Origin: Pseudoips prasinana | Taxonomy: Eukaryota; Arthropoda; Insecta; Lepidoptera; Nolidae | DNA: 64,000 nt | Direction: 5' to 3' | Assembly: GCA_951640165.1 (NCBI GenBank) | Contig: OX621237.1 | Span: 7,936,001 to 8,000,000 of the forward strand | Shown: in pieces, positions 21,293 to 32,193 of the stretch | How the letters are laid out: every line of letters begins with the position of its first letter | Numbering within the stretch: the stretch's first letter is position 1 | The notes under the pieces: generated by a model | Told to the model about the DNA's origin: nothing | Seen by the model: the letters and a program-made list of their open reading frames with translations, nothing else | Database searches by the model: none | Translations under genes and position numbers: made by a program

Positions 21293-21689
21293 TTTACAAT
21301 TTTTTTTAATGTCATGTATTTTACTTACATTATGATTGGTTGTTATGTAGGCTAATGCACGCACAGAACCGTTGTCACCATGTAATCATAAGGTAGGTCG
21401 TATATTAAGTTGACTGTAGGTATTTTTTTATGTTTGTGGGTTTGTAGGTATACATGATTTTAGGTGGATTTCTTCGCTCTTAACCTTTTGGCCTAACGGA
21501 ATCCAAAAACGATCGTAAAGGTTAAGTATATAGATGTGGGTCAATCTAATTAATGAGTGAAAGCAAAATTGGTTTCATTTCTAAACGTTCCGTGCTTTGG
21601 AGGGCCTCTGTAGACAGCAGTCGTTAGGCCATGAGTGTTTCAATACTAATTACAGCGAAGCAAAAAGAGGATTATGGTTTTAGTACCAT

Positions 21690-21988
21690 TCATTACATAC
21701 ACACATACATAGACTCACGCCTGTTTCCCAGAGGGGTAGGCAGAGCCAACGGATTTCCATTTGATACGACCTTTGCATACTTCTTTTGCCTCGATTACAG
21801 TCATTATATTCTTCATACATGCTCACCGGTTTAGGGTACTTCTGACCTGCCCTTTCTTGAGAACATCTCCAATTTGGTCAGAGAATGTTCGACGTGGTCT
21901 TCCCCTTCCGCTTGTCCCATTCACATAGGCCAGGTATACTAAACCTTCTTATTATTCTTCTTTTGTCAATCTTCTTTCATTCATTTAT
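21690..21988 (-). mobile_element. RTE-2 LINE 3' fragment
   Basis: Reverse complement of the RTE-2 C-terminal coding region with its (GTAT)n tail at the left (acatacacacatacatag). ATTCATT at both edges may be a target duplication but overlaps element sequence at the right. Frame broken. Confidence 0.65.
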
Positions 21989-22069
21989 TACCTATATTTA
22001 CTATTACCATACATATGGTACTAAAACCTGTTCCCTTCGAATGCCTAAATTAGCAATTACCGAGACGAA

Positions 22070-22256
22070 TCATACGAATATAAGGGCGAAAGTTTGTGAA
22101 AGAGTAACAAACATAAACATGTTTGTTACTCTTTCACGCAAAAACTACCGAACGCATTTTGATGAAACTTTGTATTAATGTAGCTTATTAATCTAAATAA
22201 CACATAGGTTATAATTTATAAAGATTAACGGGGGTAAAATCGCGGGGCGCAGCTAG
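22070..22256 (+). mobile_element. Non-autonomous Helitron-type element, 187 bp, with internal palindrome
   Basis: Begins TCATACGAATATAAGGGCG after host A and ends GCGGGGCGCAG-CTAG before host T. It contains a perfect 19-bp inverted repeat (22096-22114 and 22119-22137; arm GTGAAAGAGTAACAAACAT, loop AAAC). The element is the same subfamily as 17594. Confidence 0.7.
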
Positions 22257-22735
22257 TAAGTAATAATTTAGAAAATCCACAACATTTTATTAACTAATTT
22301 ATATGATGTTACATTTTAAACCAATAGGCACGATGTAAATAGGTAAAAGAGATCTGAAGTAAGTTAATAAGCACCCAATTACGTAAACTTTTCTCATAAT
22401 TTTCCGGCTCAAACCTTCAAAGTTGGACATTATTTCTCTGTTTTTCGACGACTGTCAGCAAATGACATTTCAGTAGGTATCTTTCTACCTACGTAATTGA
22501 ACGACGAATTCTGTGATCAAAGTGCTCAGGTTACCATTAATGTTTAATTGATCGCTTCACTTGTTTTGAAGATTAACCTTTAAGTACACAAGGAAACTAA
22601 ATTCATATTTACCTAGTTGTCAATGTTAGTTTTGGTTCATCAGATTGGGTGGTATATTGCAAAATATTATTATTAACAAGGTTTAACAGGTCATAAAACA
22701 CACCATACAATTTATTTGTATTTATAAATGAAAAA
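22257..22735. other. AT-rich stretch without recognisable feature
   Basis: No coding frame or shared repeat recognised. Confidence 0.45.
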
Positions 22736-23580
22736 TCCAGCCAAGTGCGAATCGGACTCGCGCACGAAGGGTTCCGTACCATTATCTATAAAAAACGAGC
22801 AATAAACTCACGTTTGTCGTATGGGAGCCCCCTTAAATATTAATTATATTTTAAGCTATTCCATAGCTTCTATCGTTGGGCTTGAGCCTGGGGACCGAAT
22901 CCAGAAATTCCGTAACGAAAAAAACCTAACACCCCCACTCCGACCGCCATCTATCGATAAATACCAGAACTTTTAATGATGACTTTTTGAAATATCACGC
23001 TTGTCTCTTTAGTTCAGCAACCCGCCTTTAGGTAGCATTGGTTGTATTGGAAAACTACCGTAATCAGCTGTTTGTGAGAAAGTATATAGGTGTATAGGTA
23101 TTTATTATCTACGTACAACAGTGAATATCTGTATTCGTATAATTTGTGTACAAAGTGTTTTAAATATGAATAAACAAAGTGCATTTATTAATGAAGAATG
23201 TCACGAAAAAATAGTGAAATAAAATGACTTACTCATTTTCTTTCACTATTTTTTCGTGACTTTCTTCATTAATACTCTATATACATTCATTTTATTATTA
23301 TTATCACAAATGCAGTAGTATAAATTAAATAAATAATTATAATTGCATAAGTTGATAAAAAATGCTACGCAATAGCTTTACCGCGGCAGTCTCCGAGTGC
23401 CACACGTCTTTTTTTTTAGTATTTGTTGTTATAGCGGCAACAGAAATACATAATCTGTGAAAATTTCAACTGTCTAACTATCACGGTTCATGAGATACAG
23501 CCTGGTGACAGACGGACAGACAGCGAAGTCTTAGTAATAGGGTCCCGTTTTACCCTTGGGGTATGAAACCATAAAAATCG
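22736..23580 (+). repeat. Repeat-F copy in two parts with an intervening hairpin segment
   Basis: 22736-22930 holds AAGTGCGAATCGGACTCGCG and GAAGGGTTCCGTACCATTAT; 23375-23580 holds the distal part (TCACGGTTCATGAGATACAG, GACAGCGAAGTCTTAGTAAT, GGGTCCCGTTTTACCCTT). The two halves are probably one old element; about 400 bp between them includes a long hairpin (23187-23273). Confidence 0.55.
23187..23273. repeat. 33-bp inverted repeat (hairpin)
   Basis: Arms 23187-23219 and 23241-23273 match with one mismatch in 33; 21-nt loop. The arm includes GTCACGAAAAAATAGTGAAA. Confidence 0.9.
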
Positions 23581-23822
23581 GATCGTTACGTTCTGTGTCT
23601 ATTATGTCATGAACTCTTGTATATACAACTGGGAGAGATAGATATACTTCCTTTAGTAATGCAGACCAACCAAAATGTTGATAAGTGACAGGATTGTGTT
23701 GAGGTTTACCTATGAATTACAGAGACTAGCTGTGTCACTCGGCATAAAGGGTAATATGTTATTTGAACATATCTTTTTTGTTTTTAACATTAATATATTA
23801 TGGCACAAAGATTTGACTTGGG

Positions 23823-24130
23823 TGGAGATAAATAAAATAAATAAAATAAAATAAATAAAAAAGGTTTTTATTCACATAGACTTTTAAAAAGCGCTTGTAA
23901 ATAGTCAGAACATGTTTGTAGTAATATAGTTGTTTACATTATTATTTCTAGTAACATAGATTTTTAGGTACACATTGTATGAAAACATTTATTAAATTTA
24001 TTTTATTATAGCAATGAAATTTAGCTAGCTTGTATCAAGTTATTGTCAAGAGATTATGTTTAATTATCTAGTTTAAGTCTAATATTTTTACTACATATTG
24101 TCAATGGTTCTGTCTATATTAAGGTATTAT
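23823..24130 (-). repeat. Repeat-G copy (LINE-like 3' end, ATTT tail)
   Basis: AATAAATAAAAAAGGTTTTT then ATTCACATAGACTTTTAAAA. Read on the minus strand it ends in (TTTATT)n, as a retroelement 3' end would. Two further copies at 59290 and 63237 lie in the segmental duplication. Confidence 0.65.
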
Positions 24131-24451
24131 TATTATGACGGACCTTGTGTTAATAACGACGGTCGGGCTGTAATGCTACTGCCGGATCCAATGCGCCCCA
24201 ACTGATCGAACCCATAACTAAGACCTTCAATAACTTAATAAGCATCCAATTACACATATTAAAACATCATACATCCTCCTTTTTGATAAGCTAAAGAATT
24301 AAGGCGTTCATGGCTTCACGCCTGTTGTTTAACGAGATGAACTGCCTCTAGTATGTGTTTGTCATATGTTAAACATAAATGAGCCACGTGTTGCCGTCTC
24401 TTCCACCCGACGAGGTTTGTCAATCTTAAACTCACCCATATGATCACAACA

Positions 24452-24652
24452 CATGGGTGACATACACATTCCCTGACCAAATCGGAGACGTTCTCAAGAA
24501 AGGACAGGTCAGAAGTACCCTAAACCGGCGAGCATGTATGAAGAATATAATGTCAGTAAATGAAGCGAAAGAGGTGTGCAAAGATCGTGACAAATGGAAA
24601 TCCGTTGTCTCTGCCTACCCCTCTGGGAAACAGGCGAGAGTCTATGTATGTG
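24452..24652 (+). mobile_element. 5'-truncated RTE-2 insertion, 201 bp, with 11-bp target duplication
   Basis: TGATCACAACA occurs at 24441-24451 and 24653-24663. The insert encodes the extreme RTE-2 C-terminus: [40 protein letters not shown] then SGKQARV, and ends in CTATGTATGTG. In this copy the stop seen in the 58663 copy before EVCKDR is a lysine codon. The usual terminal stop codon is also changed, so the frame runs on through the tail. Confidence 0.85.
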
Positions 24653-25084
24653 TGATCACAACATCAACTCAATGATGCCCAATGTTAATTATAGAGCGAG
24701 AATAATAAAAAAACACTCTTACTATTCACAAAAACGATTAACATTTGTTTCGGTTCATTAATTTTCTCAATCAATATTCTACGTCCTTCCTATTTCTGCT
24801 AAAATAACAAATGAAACTAGCCATGAGATCGGAGCAGTCTACTTTTGTTGGTTAAATCTCGAGATTTTGCTATTCAATTCAGTTCATTCATTAGTTTTGG
24901 AGTTCGATGTGGAGATCAACTTTGTTCGTTCAATTTTGTTCAAGATAAAATGAGCAAAGTAATTGAATTGGATAGGCTGTATGGAAGAAAGATTTTTTGT
25001 GGAACATAATTACGGATATACATTGGTACTTGTTATACGTATGTGGTACGTAATTGAATACGTTCCAGTTCAATCTAATAATAC

Positions 25085-26826
25085 GGGCAAATTAGCTAAT
25101 ATGAAGTCATAAAGCGATGCAAAATTCAAAAGAACTCATCTTCGATTAAAGGTATTTTACCCTTTCTGGATAAAATACCATTAAACGAAGTTACTCTTCT
25201 ATACGATTTGATATATACGATAGTTTTTCATAGCAGACATTAAATCGTACTAATATTAAAATTGCGAAAGTTTTGTAACAATGAATGGATGTATGGATGA
25301 TAATAATAAGGGCAAAGTAGCTAATATGGGCTCTTAAAGCGATGCAAAATTTAAAAGAAATCAACTTCTATGAAACATAACACAGCTGAGTCAATTTTGT
25401 ATCTCAAGTACATTACACACATTACTATTACATGTATGTAAGTATAGTTTTAGGCTAGGTAGTTGAACAGGAAATTAAAATATCCAATATTCAATTTCAA
25501 TTAAAATAGTCAATTTTCAACTTTGGGACATTCAATAGATCTTGATAGTATTATAAGAATAGAAGAAGAAAATTATGGTATTTTACCCTAACTGGGTAAA
25601 ATATAATTAATCGAAGTTACTCTTCTATACGATTTGATATATTCGATAGTTTTTCATAGCAGACATTAAATCGTACTAATATTAAAATTGCGAAAGTTTT
25701 GTAACAATGAATGGATGTATGGATGATAATAATAAGGGCAAAGTAGCTAATATGGGCTCTTAAAGCGATGCAAAATTTAAAAGAAATCAACTTCTATGAA
25801 ACATAACACAGCTGAGTCAATTTTGTATCTCAAGTACATTACACACATTACTATTACATGTATGTAAGTATAGTTTTAGGCTAGGTAGTTGAACAGGAAA
25901 TTAAAATATCCAATATTCAATTTCAATTAAAATAGTCAATTTTCAACTTTGGGACATTCAATAGATCTTGATAGTATTATAAGAATAGAAGAAGAAAATT
26001 ATGGTATTTTACCCTAACTGGGTAAAATATCATTAATCGAAGTTACTCTTCTATACGATTTGATATATTCGATAGTTTTTCATAGCAGACATTAAATCGT
26101 ACTAATATTAGAAATGCGAAAGTTTTGTGATAATAAATGGATATATGGATGATAATAATTAGGGCAAAGTAGCTAATATGGGCTCTTAAAGCGATGCAAA
26201 ATTCAAAAGAAATCAACTTCAATGAAACATAACACAGCTGAGTCCATTTTGTATCTCAAGTACATTACACACATTACTATTACATGTATGTAAGTATAGT
26301 TTTAGGCTAGGTAGTTGAATAGGAAATTAAAATATCCAATAGTCAATTTTCAACTTTGGGACATTCAATAGATCTTGATAGTATTATAAGAATAGAAGAA
26401 GAAATTTATGGTATTTTACCCTAACTGGGTAAAATATAATTAATCGAAGTTACTCTTCTATACGATTTGATATATACGATAGCTTTTCATAGCAGACATT
26501 AAATCGTACTAGTATAAGTAACAAATGCGAAAGTTTTGTAAGAATGAATGGATATATGGATGATAATAATAAGGGCAAAATAGCTAATATGGGCTCTTAA
26601 AGCGATGCAAAAAGAAATCAACTTCAATGAAACTTAACATAGCTGAGTCTAATAATCTATAAGTCTAGTAATGTGTGTAATGTACTTGAGATACCTACAA
26701 AATTATGTATCTCAAGTACATTACACACATTACTATTACATGTAGGCTAGGTAGTTGAACAGGAAATTAAAAGATCCAATAGTCAATTTTCAACTTTGGG
26801 ACATTCAATAGATCTTGATAGTATAA
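25085..26826 (+). repeat. Satellite array, unit 411-426 bp, about 4.2 units
   Basis: GGGCAAAGTAGCTAATATGG recurs at 25310, 25736, 26162 and 26573, with a diverged start at 25085; spacings are 225 (deleted unit), 426, 426 and 411. The last unit is partial and ends at about 26826. The units at 25310 and 25736 are nearly identical; outer units are more diverged, so the middle was amplified last. Segments such as GCGAAAGTTTTGTAACAATG and the GGGCAAAGTAGCTA junction resemble Helitron-type ends, so the unit may derive from such an element. Confidence 0.9.
26666..26735. repeat. 29-bp perfect inverted repeat inside the last satellite unit
   Basis: Arms 26666-26694 and 26707-26735, 12-nt loop. Other units carry only the right arm (GTATCTCAAGTACATTACAC), so the left arm is an inverted duplication unique to this unit. 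Confidence 0.9.
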
Positions 26827-26997
26827 TATGAAACATTATGTAAGAAGTGGAAAGGGGTAAGACGGGGCCTACTAAGAATGATTGCCATGGATCAAATGAA
26901 AACTAAAATGGAAGAAAGGCCTTGTCAAGAAACAAACGCTCTTGTCGAAAATTTGGAGGAATCGATGGAACTTCACGAACAAGAGCTTATTTCTTAA
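26827..26997 (+). other. Short open frame of 56 codons, unrecognised
   Basis: Open from the satellite edge to TAA at 26995-26997, with an ATG at 26878 giving 39 residues (MIAMDQMKTKMEERPCQETN start, acidic and helical C-terminus). The composition is protein-like and more GC-rich than the flanks. No domain recognised; it could be the end of a mobile-element ORF, an exon, or chance. Confidence 0.25.
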
Positions 26998-27744
26998 ACT
27001 GGATAGATAGATAGGTTAAACTATTTAAGACCAAAATCTTTCTTAGAACCAAGTCAGCAAACGACTATTGATAAAAAATTGCTGGGCAATAATCATCCAC
27101 TTTAAGGAACCGTAGATATGAATAACCATTTATTAATTCAATAGATACTGTAGTTGTATTATTTAGAAATTACATAGAAAATACATGTTTCTTATTTCTA
27201 GAAATGAGAATTAGATTTGATCATACAATACAATTATTTTTAATGTTATTTTAAGAAATATATATAGAAACCACCGATGATCATGATTTGCACATGCATT
27301 ATTTAAATTAAGCTCCCATTCTCCAAATATAGAATTTAATAAGGTTACACATTTTATAAATACCTTTCCACTACCTGACAAAATTCACCAAAGTTTAATT
27401 GACAAAGCTTAGTTACAAATAATGCGGGCTCAAATCTTCTCAGTGACCGATTACATTATTGAATATAAAGTACACCTAACGTTGTGAAATAATTATTTTA
27501 AATAATAATATAGTCGGTTCATTATTTCTGACTAGTATAATTCCAGACGTGAGATTTGGAGAACGTGTATCTCTTCAAACATGCGGATGGTGGCTGATAT
27601 TTTAATCCCTCAGTCCGCTTTAGGTACGTTTGCAATGTTTGCGTAAGCTATGAGATTTCAGAACATACCTATGTTTTTATACCTCTGATAAGCCCGCTGT
27701 CATTTAATTAATCTTAGTTTAAAAGTTTAACTGTAATCTAAATT
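26998..27744. other. AT-rich stretch without recognisable feature
   Basis: No coding frame or shared repeat recognised. Confidence 0.45.
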
Positions 27745-28028
27745 GACGAGCCGGTTGGCGTGGTTGGTAGATACTTGCCTTTCACGCCGCGGGGCGTGGC
27801 TTCGATTCCCATCCAAGACAGATATTTATGTGCATGAACATGTCTTTGTTGTGTGTCTTGTTTGTTGCGAGTCTGGGTGTGTGTGTCACATCTATAGAAG
27901 TATGTATTCATATTAGTAGGTATTTACAAAAGAAAAGTAGTGTATGTTGAGTATATCGGTTTCCATAGTACAAGCTCTGTTTAGTTTGGGATCAGATGGC
28001 CGTGTGCTAATAATATCCCAGGATATTA
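27745..28028 (+). mobile_element. SINE-C copy, full length
   Basis: GCCGGTTGGCGTGGTTGGTA (A-box region), B box GGCTTCGATTCCC, body, then CATAGTACAAGCTCTGTTTA and AATATCCCAGGATATTA. This is the best copy in the window. Its 3' tail matches SINE-A, although the heads differ. Confidence 0.8.
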
Positions 28029-28380
28029 AAAGAAAAATCTGAATACGATTAATGAACATAAAGTAAAATGTGTTGAAATAGACACTAAACTTGTTATAAA
28101 CTAAAATTTCATAAATTATAAAACTATTAATGTTTTGGTAGTATAACTTCGGTAATATAACTATTAATACAGCAATTATTAATGTTTTACTAAGCAACTA
28201 TTCTTCACTATCAATTTAAGGTTTATTTATAGGAGACGATATGATGCAATCTGCATTACACACCGATTAAAAAATATTTATCATATTCGGTTTATAAACA
28301 ACCGAAAATTTACGTAACACACTTAAAAAAAAATACCACTTTCTTTTTGTACTCGGATAAAAAGTTAATGTAGCAAATCA

Positions 28381-28475
28381 TAATGTCCTCGCGGTTGAAT
28401 TTAAGCCTGGCCATTCTTAATGAAGACTAGCGCGGGACATTACATATTGTACAAACATAAGTGCACCGAATAGTG
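28381..28475 (-). repeat. SINE-B 3' fragment
   Basis: ATGTCCTCGCGGTTGAATTT...CCATTCTTAATGAAGACTAG is a diverged reverse complement of the SINE-B 3' end. Confidence 0.6.
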
Positions 28476-29145
28476 TCAAAAATAATCTTGTTATGATTTT
28501 TGACAACCACTATGGCCGAGTAAATCCCAGTTGAATCGCTATTAATGATACATATCAGTTTTACCGTGCACGATCAATTGTGGTTGCGTTTTAGCGCCAA
28601 AACAAAATTAAATTATCCATTCATTAAATAATATATGAAGACACAAAGTACAAGAAAAAGACACAGAAGGAAAATATTTCACAAACGTTACTGCAATATA
28701 AATCTCTGAATGAGATGAAAAATTACGAAGAAAAAGGGTAATATTACGTATTAATAGATAACTTATCTATATATGTACCTTATATAAGAAATATGTAAGG
28801 TAGGTGGGAACCAATCACTTTACCAATTTATTTTTGTTCAATTTTCATTTTACAGAAAACCGACGTTTGACCGACGTAATTATTTGACATATTTTAATAT
28901 AATTGATGTGTCATATGTGTTATTTTACCGAACTATTTTTCACCGATTTACAAAATAACTTTTTGCTATTGGCGGAAGCCTTTTTTGAACTTTTCTCATT
29001 TGCCAAATGCTTTATTTGCCATATTTTTACCACACCAAAATTCACTTCAACATTTCACTGAATTTTGGTCACAAATATATAGACGGATACTTGGTAGTAT
29101 TTTCAAAATTAAATTGATATAGTGTGATAAAATGTCAGTATATGT
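28476..29145. other. AT-rich stretch without recognisable feature
   Basis: No coding frame or shared repeat recognised. Confidence 0.45.
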
Positions 29146-29430
29146 GCTATAAAATTTCGTGACAGAAACGAATCGCTGCAAAACCGATTCGACACAGTCT
29201 TGTTTGCCCTAGCCCCAGAGCGTTATTTAAGCTCGCGTAGGCGCGAAGGGGTAGGGTGGCCCGCGAGCTGGAGGAGCAGGTGATTTGAAGGCTGGCTTTC
29301 AAATAACAAAACCAAACAAATGGTGGAACTGAAGCGGGACCGATTTCGATGTGGTTTTGTCTGTCGAAGTCAGACATCGGCGTTAAACTTATAACACCCT
29401 TCTTTTTGTGTCGAGGTTTAAAAACAGACA
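29146..29430. other. GC-rich patch, probable repeat of unknown class
   Basis: AAACGAATCGCTGCAAAACC, GCTCGCGTAGGCGCGAAGGG and TATAACACCCTTCTTTTTGT stand out from AT-rich flanks. The last motif resembles a dispersed lepidopteran repeat, but no second copy is in the window. Open frames on both strands lack recognisable domains. Confidence 0.35.
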
Positions 29431-29485
29431 CGATAACAATGGGACTTTTTAAGTACGTAGTATTTGATATTAAGCTGACGATGTA

Positions 29486-29620
29486 CAGACGCCAGCACAT
29501 CAGGCTACCCCAATCTGTCAATTTTCGCAAATTGAAAGTGAATCTTATGCTTCTGTGATAAAGTTGAAAATCTATAAAAGAAATTTGGCAGATTAGGGTA
29601 GCTGAATGTGCTGTCGTCTG
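29486..29620. mobile_element. MITE-2 copy, diverged
   Basis: Left arm CAGACGCCAGCACATCAGGC, right arm ending GAATGTGCTGTCGTCTG. The left flank has TA; the right flank is GT, so this end has mutated. Better copies at 45112 and 45596. Confidence 0.8.
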
Positions 29621-30306
29621 GTCGTCGCAGCTTTGGTTGCAAATATTAATACTTTATAGAAGTAGTTACATTCGTAATTTAATCTTTTCGAAGAGAACTT
29701 TAAGCTGTGGTTCACGGTTAATAAGAGAATATTGTCATTACAGTCTATTAAACAAATTTTAACACAGTTGGTGCAGTTATTAAGAAGCCAAGACAAAGAC
29801 TTGTAGATATTACTTTCTATTGCTATAGACCAATTAAATCTTACAAATTGTCTATTTGGTCTTTAACTATCGCTTGCGGGTTTTGTACATAATCTGTACT
29901 ACTGTCTGGTTTTCAGATCATATGATACTATCTCTTATATGCTTCTCCTGAAGCAGCTAGCTTAATGGTATGCAGCAACAGGTGTTCAATTCTTGAACTC
30001 CATTTTGTAATTTGACTTTAACCCCAGTTTTGACTTTTCATGCTGACTTACGTTAACAACCATGGACCATAACAAAAATAATCTTGAATAAGCTTATACC
30101 TAGGGAGATCGAGTCCAGGGCAGAGCTTAATATCTGCAAGGCTTAGGCAAATTTATATATTATATAAAAGCAGTAACTGACTGACTGATCGATCAACGGA
30201 CAGCTGAAAGCACTGGGTCAAGTGACATGAAATTTTGCACTAATATTCCTTAACTCCTCTTTGACGTAGGAGTGTACAGCACTGCAGAAAGGATTTTTGA
30301 AAATTT
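29621..30306. other. AT-rich stretch without recognisable feature
   Basis: No coding frame or shared repeat recognised. Confidence 0.45.
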
Positions 30307-30318
30307 AACTCCTAATGG

Positions 30319-30460
30319 CCCCCTACAAGATGGACCGATGATCTTGTGCGGGTCACTGGAAACTGCTGGATGCGAATAGCGCAAGACCGGCAATTGTGGA
30401 GATCTTTGAGGGAGGCCTTTGTCCAGCAGTGGACGTCTTTCGGCTGATATGATGATGATG
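30319..30460 (+). mobile_element. 5'-truncated RTE-1 insertion, 142 bp, with 12-bp target duplication
   Basis: AACTCCTAATGG lies at 30307-30318 and 30461-30472. The insert encodes the RTE-1 C-terminal end (KMDR.SCAGHWKLLDANSARP-like in one frame; TTTGAGGGAGGCCTTTGTCC) and ends GATATGATGATGATG. Confidence 0.88.
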
Positions 30461-30472
30461 AACTCCTAATGG

Positions 30473-31138
30473 GGTGACAGGGATTGCAAATTTTGTATAG
30501 AACAACATGTTTTCTTGGTCTGATCAAATTCAAACTTGGTATTTATATTCTTGAAAATTACGATGCGGACAAAATTGTGGACAAGCTAGTAACAGTAACT
30601 TATTTTATTTTCTTATTTATTTCTATTTCGGGTAAACTTCGAATAGACCTCCTGTCTATCTCATCAGAGTCATGACATATGTTGGACAATTCAATTGAGT
30701 TGCTTACAGGATTCTCATTTCGTTTATGTCTATTATTGTAACATTGATTGAATATTTGTATACAAAGCTAATAATATATATAAGAGGTTATATCGTACAT
30801 ACAGAATGATTGTATTTGCTTTCGAAACTTATGAATGATTATATTACAGAAATCACCCATATTAAACTAATTAATGACTAAAGAGCGCTCTTAATCTCTA
30901 TTACTATCTGCCATTCTCCTATACACAAGTATTCCTCATTTTAATCCCAGTATCTTAAGGGGCGATTAGCGAATGTTTTCTCTCTGTATATTTCTTCTTC
31001 ATATTAGAAAGAAAATTTACATCTAGTCATATTAAAGTTCAATATACTTATTCTAATGAAGAAAGCAGAAAACTTTTAATGCCATTACTTACTTAGTATG
31101 TCGTGCTTCTCTTAAAATATATTTAGATAATTTAATTC
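30473..31138. other. AT-rich stretch without recognisable feature
   Basis: No coding frame or shared repeat recognised. Confidence 0.45.
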
Positions 31139-31195
31139 CGGGACATGTCAAAGTCATCTACCCCAAACTAAGCAAATGTTGTACTATGAATTGCG
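31139..31195 (-). repeat. SINE-A/C shared tail fragment
   Basis: CGGGACATGTCAAAGTCATC and CCCCAAACTAAGCAAATGTT are a diverged reverse complement of the tail shared by SINE-A and SINE-C. Confidence 0.5.
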
Positions 31196-31896
31196 AATTC
31201 GACAAATTGTGAATTGGATGTTGTGAGAATTGGATATAATGTGCTTAAACGCCGAACCTCACCAGCGTTGTCGGTTCCGAGAACTACGTTGGGTGATAAC
31301 TTCAGCCTGCAATCACACATCACGAGAGTTTAGGTGTGTAGTGACACCTAAACCTACATTTATATCCGGTAATTTTCCGAGTGACTTTGAAAATAAAACA
31401 AAATATCACGCTAAAAAATTCTATGAGACGGGGCAGTAAAGATGTATGAAAGGGCATCAAGATCATTCTCTTGGGGTAGAGCCTTAAGCGGCACATGTTA
31501 GCACTGGGATTTGATGTCATATGTTATACTCATAACACAATTATCTGTAACCAATTCTCAATCTAGTAGGTTCCATTAGATATTTTGCTTCGAGCATATC
31601 TTTTTAGATTTTTGACTAATTCCTGTGAAAACACAACAGTCTTCGGCAACCACGTAGCCAAAATTTTTCAAATTATTTTCAAACTCCATCAATTTCAACA
31701 GCAATACCACCTTTGATCGTATAAATTACGTGTTACCTTACAATATAATAATATGTACTCGTTAGCTTTGTGCGTTTCTAGCCTCACAATATTTAATCAA
31801 TACATTATTCAATCCCGAATTACACTCATATTACTCATAACAAGCTAATGAATCTTAAACAGTTTTGGTGACCAGAATTCGAATGTAAAACTATCT

Positions 31897-32193
31897 ACAG
31901 GCGGCGGGAGTTGTGGGGGAATCCGCGGAGGCCCTTAAGCGAAGAAAATATATATCAATCGTTGGAGGATATATCTTTCTACCTTTAGGGTGGAAACAAT
32001 GGGTCCCTGGGGTCCAGAAACACGTGTTTTCGTTAGGGAGCTGTCCAGGCGTCTAATCAAGTCATCAGGTGACCAGAGAGCTGGGTCGTACTTAAAACAA
32101 CGTATTAGCCTCGCTATTCAACGGGGTAATGTGGCCAGTTTTCTGGGCACCTTGCCCGCTGGCGACTATTTAAATTCAGTTTTTTATTTATAG
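31897..32193 (+). pseudogene. Retroelement ORF C-terminal remnant with frameshift
   Basis: 31897-31990 reads AAGVVGESAEALKRRKYISI then VGGYIFLPLG; a shift of frame at about 31988 then gives VETMGPWGPETRVFVRELSR and SYLKQRISLAIQRGNVASFL. This VETLGPWGP...RAGSYL.QRIS.AIQRGN motif is a common C-terminal signature of unannotated reverse-transcriptase-type ORFs in insects. The frame has one indel and the stop is at 32191-32193. Confidence 0.6.

Noticed and set aside
29147..29530. 127-codon minus-strand open frame as a gene
   Set aside because: It crosses a GC-rich probable repeat and runs into a MITE; no domain or splice context was recognised.
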